The notes beneath the pieces are model-generated. The model did no database searches and was not told the DNA's origin. It saw nothing but the letters and a program-made list of their open reading frames with translations. A stretch of DNA of 16,944 nucleotides. Origin: SIG440 sp045646865. GTDB taxonomy: Bacteria > Bacillota > Clostridia > Monoglobales > Monoglobaceae. Made by a program: the position numbers and the translations under genes. The DNA is taken from positions 1-16,944 of the forward strand of contig JAZRLM010000008.1 of assembly GCA_045646865.1 (NCBI GenBank), given 5' to 3'. The first letter of the stretch is position 1, and every line of letters begins with the position of its first letter. Positions 12,132 to 16,944 of this stretch are shown piece by piece.

Positions 12132-13751
12132 ATGCTTGAAATCAACGGAAAAGGTGTCTGTAACGCATTGGCAATGGGCAAACTGCATTTTTTGTGCAAA
12201 TCCCCACAGCCTGTTAAACGACTTAAAGTTCAAGACCCCAAAGCAGAAATTTTGCGTTTTAACGACGCACGTGCATCGGCAAAAGTCACACTTCAATCTC
12301 TTTACCAGAAAGCGATTGCCGAGGTTGGCGAGGCAAATGCTCAGGTTTTCCAAATTCATATAATGATGCTTGACGACGAAGACTACCACGGTGCAATCAC
12401 ATCAATGATACTTAACCAGTCGGTCAATGCCGAATACGCGGTCAGTTATACATCCGATATATTTGCCCGCACCTTCAGGGAGATGGACGACGAGTATATG
12501 AAAGCACGAAGTGCCGATGTTCAGGACATTGCAAAACGGCTTACATCAATTCTGTCCGGGAACTGTGACAACAGCAAAGAGTTTACCGAGCCTTCGATAA
12601 TTGTTGCCGACGACCTTACCCCCAGTGAAACCGTTCAGCTTGACAAAGAGAAAATTCTCGGTTTTGTAACCTTTCAGGGTTCTCCCTCCTCCCACACCGC
12701 AATCTTAGCACGGACAATGAACATTCCTGCCATTATCTGCACAGGAGAAATCGAAAATATTCATCAGGATAAAACAGCAATTCTTGACGGTGCAAGCGGA
12801 ACACTTTATATCGACCCCGACGACGATAAAATTGCCGATTTCAAAAAGCGAAAAGAGCTTGAAGATAACCGTACACGGCTCCTTGCCGAGCTTAAAGGCA
12901 AGCCTAACGAAACAAAATCAGGAAAGTCGGTAAAGCTGTATGCCAATATAGGAAGTCCCTCAGATATAGGCTCTGCTCTCCAGAACGACGCAGGGGGTAT
13001 CGGACTTTTCCGCAGCGAATTTTTATACCTTGAAAAGGACACCGCCCCAACCGAAGACGAACAGTTTGTAAAATACAAAGAGGTTGCCGAAGGAATGCTT
13101 GGCAAACAGGTAATCATCCGCACCCTTGACATCGGTGCAGATAAAAAAATCGGCTACTTTAACCTGCCTGACGAAGAAAATCCTGCCCTGGGTTTCAGAG
13201 CAATCCGCATCTGCCTGTGCAATACAAAACTATTCAAAACACAGCTTCGAGCCATACTTCGTGCCTCTGCCTACGGCAATCTTGCCATAATGTTTCCTAT
13301 GATTATTTCACTTTCGGAGGTGAAATCGGCGAAAAAGATTCTTGAAGAATCAAAAGCCGAGCTGAAGAGCGAAGGTCTGCCATTCAACGAGAGCATCGAA
13401 GTGGGAATTATGATTGAAACCCCTGCGGCGGCAATCATCAGCGACCAGCTTGCCCCCGAGGTTAACTTTTTCAGCATAGGTACCAATGACCTGAGCCAAT
13501 ACACCCTTGCCATTGACCGCCAGAATCCCCATTTGGAGCCGTTTTTTGACCCCCATCATCCAGCCCTTCTTCGGCTTATTGAAACAGTAGTCAAAAACGC
13601 TCATGGACACGGCAAATGGGCAGGCATATGCGGCGAGCTGGGTGCTGATTTAAGCCTGACCGAAGAATTTTTAAGGATGGGTGTTGACGAGCTTTCTGTT
13701 TCACCCCCCTGCATCCTTACTCTCCGTGAAAAAATACGCAGTATAGATTAG
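12132..13751 (+). CDS. ptsI: PTS enzyme I (phosphoenolpyruvate-protein phosphotransferase)
   Basis: Enzyme I takes phosphate from phosphoenolpyruvate and passes it to HPr, the first step of sugar uptake by the PTS. The order is HPr-binding helical domain (about 30-145), phosphohistidine domain with His188 in GSPSSHTAILAR, then the PEP-binding barrel from about 265. The barrel has GIGLFRSEFLY, the PEP-site arginine in IIRTLDIGADKK, IMIETPAA, and the catalytic Cys500 in GICGELGAD. At 539 aa it is slightly short of the usual 570. GGAGG precedes the ATG. It is first in an operon with EIIA (12-base gap) and EIICB. HPr (ptsH), usually upstream, is absent and must lie elsewhere. Confidence 0.97.
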   Translation: MLEINGKGVCNALAMGKLHFLCKSPQPVKRLKVQDPKAEILRFNDARASAKVTLQSLYQKAIAEVGEANAQVFQIHIMMLDDEDYHGAITSMILNQSVNAEYAVSYTSDIFARTFREMDDEYMKARSADVQDIAKRLTSILSGNCDNSKEFTEPSIIVADDLTPSETVQLDKEKILGFVTFQGSPSSHTAILARTMNIPAIICTGEIENIHQDKTAILDGASGTLYIDPDDDKIADFKKRKELEDNRTRLLAELKGKPNETKSGKSVKLYANIGSPSDIGSALQNDAGGIGLFRSEFLYLEKDTAPTEDEQFVKYKEVAEGMLGKQVIIRTLDIGADKKIGYFNLPDEENPALGFRAIRICLCNTKLFKTQLRAILRASAYGNLAIMFPMIISLSEVKSAKKILEESKAELKSEGLPFNESIEVGIMIETPAAAIISDQLAPEVNFFSIGTNDLSQYTLAIDRQNPHLEPFFDPHHPALLRLIETVVKNAHGHGKWAGICGELGADLSLTEEFLRMGVDELSVSPPCILTLREKIRSID

Positions 13752-13763
13752 AAAGGAGCCACT

Positions 13764-14234
13764 ATGTTTAATTTTTTTAAAAAAGAAAAAACACTTACCG
13801 CAGTTGCCAACGGACGGGTTATCAATATTACCAAAATTCCCGACAAGGTCTTTTCGCAAAAAATCCTCGGTGACGGTTTTGGGATAATCCCCTCATCAGG
13901 CGATTTTTTCAGTCCTGCAAACGGCACGGTGACTGATGTAACCGACACTCTGCACGCCTTCTGCATCACCACCGATGACGGTCTTGAGATACTTGTCCAC
14001 ATAGGCATCGACACCGTCGAGCTGAAAGGCGCAGGCTTTACCCCCCTTGTTAAAAAAGGAGACCGCCTTACCGCAGGAGATGCCCTTGCCCACGCCGACC
14101 TTGATTTTATAAAGGAAAAGGGTTACAGCACAGCAACGGCAGTTGTAATCACCAACCCCGAAAAGCTGAAAAGCTTTCGTGTGCTTGAAGCACCCTCGGC
14201 AAAAGCAGGCAGTCCTGCCATGACATACAAATAA
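13764..14234 (+). CDS. PTS glucose-type EIIA component
   Basis: A cytoplasmic phosphocarrier of the PTS_EIIA_1 (Crr-like) family that accepts phosphate from HPr and gives it to EIIB. The active His79 lies in LVHIGIDTVEL, and the supporting His64 lies in TLHAFCI, matching the two-histidine site of EIIA-Glc. GDGFGIIPSSG and PANGTV are typical early blocks. At 156 aa it is a stand-alone domain rather than a fusion. AAGGAG precedes the ATG. Its position between ptsI and the EIICB gene suggests that it serves that transporter. It may also act in sugar-dependent regulation, as EIIA-Glc proteins do elsewhere. Confidence 0.95.
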   Translation: MFNFFKKEKTLTAVANGRVINITKIPDKVFSQKILGDGFGIIPSSGDFFSPANGTVTDVTDTLHAFCITTDDGLEILVHIGIDTVELKGAGFTPLVKKGDRLTAGDALAHADLDFIKEKGYSTATAVVITNPEKLKSFRVLEAPSAKAGSPAMTYK

Positions 14235-14257
14235 ATTATGAAAGGATTTGAAATTCT

Positions 14258-15844
14258 ATGAAAAACAAAGGCGAAAACGGATTATTCAGTATTCTGCAAA
14301 GGGTCGGCCGTTCATTTATGCTGCCCATTGCACTATTGCCTATTGCAGGACTTCTGCTGGGCATAGGTTCATCACTTACCAATCCAACCACCATTCAGGC
14401 ATATAACCTTGGGTCAATTCTCGGCCCCGGAACATTCCTGAACTCGGTAATGCAGGTTCTTGCCCAGACAGGTAACATTGTCTTTGCAAATCTGCCCATA
14501 ATCTTTGCTATGGGCGTTGCCCTTGGTATGGCAGAGAAAGAACACGGCACAGCAGTACTGTCTGCGGCTATTGCATTCTTTATTATGCATCAGACCATCT
14601 CCACTCTTCTCTCACTCAACGGTCAGCTCGCCGAAGGCGCAATGCTCGAAGGTACTGTTGCCAATGTTGTGGGTATCCGTTCTCTTGAAATGGGTGTGTT
14701 TGGCGGTATTATCGTTGGTCTTGGTGTTGCGGCACTTCACAACCGTTTTTATAAAATACAGTTGCCCACCGTTATTTCGTTCTTCGGCGGTGTGCGTTTT
14801 GTACCCATAATCTCCACCTTTGTGTATATCCTCGTCGGCCTTGTTATGTACTTTGTATGGCCTTATGTTCAGAGGGCTATCTATTCTCTTGGTGATTTGG
14901 TGCTCCGTTCAGGATACTTCGGCACATTCATCTACGGAACAATCGAGCGTGCCCTTATCCCATTTGGTCTGCACCACGTATTTTATATGCCCTTCTGGCA
15001 GACAGGTCTTGGCGGAAGTATGGTTATCGACGGTCAGACAATCGCAGGTGCACAGAACATCTTCTTTGCCCAGCTTGCATCATCTTCTACAACCCGTTTC
15101 TCGGTTGAAGCAACACGTTTTATGAGCGGAAAGTTCCCTCTGATGATATTCGGTCTTCCCGGTGCGGCACTTGCTATGTACTCGGTTGCTAAGCCCTCCA
15201 AGAAAAAGGTTGCAGGCGGTCTGCTCCTTTCTGCGGCACTGACCTCAATCCTTACAGGTATTACCGAGCCAATTGAGTTCACATTCCTTTTTGTTGCACC
15301 CGTTCTTTATGTAATCCACAGTATTTTTGCAGGTCTTGCATATATGATTATGCACATTCTGAATGTTGGTGTGGGTATGACCTTCTCGGGCGGTGTTATT
15401 GACCTGTTCCTTTTCGGAATTCTGCAGGGCAACGACAAAACCAACTGGCTGAATGTTATTTGGGTAGGTATAATCTATTTTGCGGTGTACTACTTCATTT
15501 TCCGCTATCTTATCAGAAAGTTCAACTTTGTCACCCCCGGCCGTGAGGACGACGAGGCAGACACCAGACTTTACACCAGAAAGGACGTTAACGCCGCAAA
15601 GGAAGATAAATCACCCCTTATCCTGCAGGGTCTTGGCGGTAAGGATAACCTTGTAAATGTAGACTGCTGTGCAACACGTCTGCGTGTTACAGTAAAAGAC
15701 AGCTCCAAGGTAGACGACGCCCTTCTTCGCCAGAGCGGAGCCTCGGGCATAATCAAAAGCGGTTCAGGCGTTCAGGTTATCTACGGTCCAAGAGTTACAG
15801 TTATTAAGAGCAACTTCGAAGACTACCTTGAAAGCATAGAATAA
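14258..15844 (+). CDS. ptsG: PTS glucose-type EIICB transporter
   Basis: The membrane permease that phosphorylates sugar as it enters. The EIIC domain (1 to about 425, roughly ten membrane segments) has LPIAGLLLGIG, FANLPIIFAMGVALG, ERALIPFGLHHVFY and GITEPIEFTFLFVAP, the last with the conserved Glu337 of the sugar site. A charged linker leads to EIIB (about 452-528), where Cys471 in CCATRLRV is the phosphocysteine. Overall order and motifs resemble PtsG, but MalX-like or N-acetylglucosamine specificity cannot be excluded. The conserved ACITRLR is here CCATRLR, adding a second cysteine at 470. AAAGGA lies upstream at a slightly long distance. It is the last gene of the operon. Confidence 0.93.
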   Translation: MKNKGENGLFSILQRVGRSFMLPIALLPIAGLLLGIGSSLTNPTTIQAYNLGSILGPGTFLNSVMQVLAQTGNIVFANLPIIFAMGVALGMAEKEHGTAVLSAAIAFFIMHQTISTLLSLNGQLAEGAMLEGTVANVVGIRSLEMGVFGGIIVGLGVAALHNRFYKIQLPTVISFFGGVRFVPIISTFVYILVGLVMYFVWPYVQRAIYSLGDLVLRSGYFGTFIYGTIERALIPFGLHHVFYMPFWQTGLGGSMVIDGQTIAGAQNIFFAQLASSSTTRFSVEATRFMSGKFPLMIFGLPGAALAMYSVAKPSKKKVAGGLLLSAALTSILTGITEPIEFTFLFVAPVLYVIHSIFAGLAYMIMHILNVGVGMTFSGGVIDLFLFGILQGNDKTNWLNVIWVGIIYFAVYYFIFRYLIRKFNFVTPGREDDEADTRLYTRKDVNAAKEDKSPLILQGLGGKDNLVNVDCCATRLRVTVKDSSKVDDALLRQSGASGIIKSGSGVQVIYGPRVTVIKSNFEDYLESIE

Positions 15845-15845
15845 A

Positions 15846-15865
15846 AGAGGGCTGAAAAGCCCTCT
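15846..15865. terminator. Hairpin between convergent ptsG and tspO
   Basis: A perfect 8-bp stem (15846-15853 with 15858-15865) has a GAAA loop (TTTC on the other strand). The T run (CTTTTAT) is on the minus strand, so it works best as the tspO terminator. It overlaps the tspO stop codon. Confidence 0.75.
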
Positions 15866-16334
15866 AATTCAATATGAAAATAGCCAGATTGAGATAAGCG
15901 GCAAATGTCACCCACAAAAGGTAAGGAATGTTTATTATCGCCGCAGGCTTATCAATCTTATAAAACTTAAACAGCATAACGATTATAAGTCCCCACAAGG
16001 CTATCAGCCAGATAAACGCAAACAAAAATGCCCGAAGGTTAAAGAATATCAGGCTCCAGAAAAAATTAAAGCCCAACTGAAGTGCGTATATTTTTAAAGC
16101 ATTTGTCACTTCACGGGGCATAGCCTCTTTTTTAAGGTAAACTCTTGCGCTGCCGATACCCATTAATATGTAAAGAATGGTCCACACTATCGGAAAGAGT
16201 ATCGGTGGCGGTGCAAGGGGCGGCTGTACTATATCGCTATACAGCATCATATTGCCGCGTGTTAAAAGAGCAGAAAGCCCGCCAACCGCCAACGGAATTA
16301 AAATTCCAATCAGATAAACCCTGAATTTGTTCAT
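15864..16334 (-). CDS. tspO: TspO/MBR family membrane protein
   Basis: A five-helix membrane protein of the translocator/benzodiazepine-receptor family, which binds porphyrins and related ligands; its role in Firmicutes is unclear. Family marks are QPPLAPPPILFPIVWTILY with MGIGSARVY, FNFFWSLIFF and the final PYLLWVTFAAYLNLAIF. From the ATG at 16334 it has 156 aa, the standard length. AGGAGG is about 11 bases upstream. An in-frame extension of 29 codons beyond it is basic and non-homologous in character and was rejected. It is convergent with the PTS operon and has no functional link evident from position. Confidence 0.94.
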   Translation of the reverse strand: MNKFRVYLIGILIPLAVGGLSALLTRGNMMLYSDIVQPPLAPPPILFPIVWTILYILMGIGSARVYLKKEAMPREVTNALKIYALQLGFNFFWSLIFFNLRAFLFAFIWLIALWGLIIVMLFKFYKIDKPAAIINIPYLLWVTFAAYLNLAIFILN

Positions 16335-16414
16335 TACATTAATCGCCTCCTGCTTAATATTATGTGTGCGAAAAAGATTTAATACAAATTTTTTAATTTT
16401 TTTCAAAAAAACCC

Positions 16415-16443
16415 TTGACAAATTAGCTAATTGGTATTATAAT
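16415..16443 (+). promoter_or_regulatory. Promoter of the tRNA-Leu/tRNA-Gln pair
   Basis: TTGACA (16415-16420) and TATAAT (16438-16443) have a 17-base spacer, a full consensus promoter 20 bases before the tRNA-Leu. Confidence 0.92.
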
Positions 16444-16463
16444 AAACGAGTTGATTTGAAGAT

Positions 16464-16548
16464 GCGAGCATGCTGGAATAGGCAGACAGGCACGTTTGAG
16501 GGGCGTGTGTCAACCGACGTGTGGGTTCAAGTCCCACTGCTCGCACCA
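16464..16548 (+). tRNA. tRNA-Leu (anticodon GAG)
   Basis: The acceptor GCGAGCA pairs with TGCTCGC. The anticodon stem CACGT/GCGTG closes the loop TTGAGGG with anticodon GAG (16498-16500). A variable arm with a short GTC/GAC stem follows, as in class II tRNAs. The T arm is GTGGG-TTCAAGT-CCCAC. CCA is encoded at 16546-16548. Confidence 0.95.
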
Positions 16549-16573
16549 AATTGATTTTTTTATTTTTAAATAT

Positions 16574-16647
16574 TGCCGGATTGTGTAAAGGTAGCACAGC
16601 AGACTCTGACTCTGTTTGTCTGGGTTCGAATCCTAGTCCGGCAGCCA
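16574..16647 (+). tRNA. tRNA-Gln (anticodon CTG)
   Basis: The acceptor TGCCGGA pairs with TCCGGCA. The anticodon stem GCAGA/TCTGT closes CTCTGAC with CTG at 16606-16608. The T loop is TTCGAAT. The discriminator G and encoded CCA end at 16647. It is probably co-transcribed with tRNA-Leu 25 bases upstream. Confidence 0.95.
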
Positions 16648-16656
16648 ATAAATATC

Positions 16657-16680
16657 CCCCCGTATAACGGGGGTATTTCA
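16657..16680 (+). terminator. Terminator of the tRNA pair
   Basis: CCCCCGT (16657-16663) pairs with ACGGGGG (16667-16673) around ATA, followed by a T-rich stretch. Confidence 0.75.
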
Positions 16681-16690
16681 TTTTCGGGCA

Positions 16691-16778
16691 TAGCCCTACC
16701 CACTAATGGCTACGCACAAGTGCGTCTTTTTATTGGCCTGCCAGCCATGCAACTTTTACTTACTACCCATAAATGGGT
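16691..16778. repeat. Chain of short hairpins after the tRNAs
   Basis: The hairpins are 16691-16695/16708-16712, 16712-16717/16720-16725 (6 bp, two-base loop) and 16765-16770/16773-16778 (6 bp, two-base loop). No supported gene lies between 16648 and the window end. Confidence 0.5.
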
Positions 16779-16793
16779 TATTCGACTGCAAGA

Positions 16794-16935
16794 CTTCTCC
16801 TCAAGGAGAAGCTGTCACGAAGTGACTGATGAGGTGTAGGTTGTCAATACAACCGTTAAACATCATAAATTTTTACTATACCACCTCATCCGAGTTTGCT
16901 ATGCAAAACTCACCTTCCCCTCCCACAGGGGAAGG
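16794..16935. repeat. Composite palindromic element: two inverted halves
   Basis: The left half has stem CTTCTCC/GGAGAAG (16794-16800/16805-16811), then GTCAC/GTGAC (16814-16818/16822-16826), then GATGAGGTG. The right half, read on the minus strand, has CCTTCCCC/GGGGAAGG (16928-16935/16913-16920), a second stem, then GGATGAGGTGG. The order of parts is the same with different stem bases. A core of about 44 bases with a 6-bp hairpin (16839-16854) lies between. The element may continue past the window end. Confidence 0.7.
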
Positions 16936-16944
16936 CTTTCCCAC

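Noticed and set aside
16327..16554. Plus-strand frame over the tRNA-Leu
   Set aside because: It overlaps the tspO start and the whole tRNA-Leu, so it is a chance frame.
16573..16839. Plus-strand frame over the tRNA-Gln and repeats
   Set aside because: It consists of the tRNA-Gln and hairpin repeats and has no ribosome site.

Overview
The window looks like a low-to-moderate GC, endospore-forming member of the Clostridia, probably a gut Oscillospirales or Lachnospirales type. That placement is inferred from gene content: SpoIID and SpoVB-like sporulation proteins, rubrerythrin, an rpsF-ssb-rpsR operon and an EI-EIIA-EIICB phosphotransferase operon. It also rests on strong AGGAGG-type ribosome sites, TTG starts and many palindromic intergenic repeats. 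No species is claimed.

Layout: (1) 1-2800 is an AT-rich accessory stretch. It starts with a tandemly repeated, hairpin-rich composite module (tail, terminator-like hairpin, three-hairpin chain). A class II Fic protein with a C-terminal winged helix follows, under a near-consensus promoter and a putative two-site operator. A further copy of the tail and terminator closes the unit. Then come a divergent pair (77-aa acidic protein and Xre-type repressor) with operator-like repeats, two strong palindromes and a GC-rich structured island. (2) 2813-3623 holds tRNA-Ala(TGC) and rubrerythrin. (3) 3752-7221, minus strand, holds spoIID, a cytidylate kinase-like gene and a SpoVB-family flippase. A nested palindromic repeat sits just 5' of spoVB and gives it a false N-terminal extension. 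(4) 7301-8459 is the rpsF-ssb-rpsR operon with a structured leader. (5) 8519-12008, minus strand, holds an M16 zinc peptidase, a small membrane protein bounded by diverged direct repeats, an aldo/keto reductase, a MITE-like repeat and a small exported protein. (6) 12132-15844 is a PTS operon: ptsI, EIIA-Glc and ptsG-like EIICB. (7) 15864-16944 holds a TspO/MBR protein, tRNA-Leu(GAG), tRNA-Gln(CTG) and a chain of palindromes ending in an inverted pair of similar repeat halves.

The core genes are ordinary. The PTS genes form a self-contained glucose-type uptake line lacking only HPr, and rpsF-ssb-rpsR couples translation and replication. The unusual signal is the intergenic DNA. Several loci carry strings of short perfect hairpins whose stems differ while the linkers between them are conserved. 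The clearest case is the duplicated unit at 72-172 and 263-362 upstream of the Fic gene, embedded in direct repeats that bracket that gene. This is the best candidate for an undescribed element.
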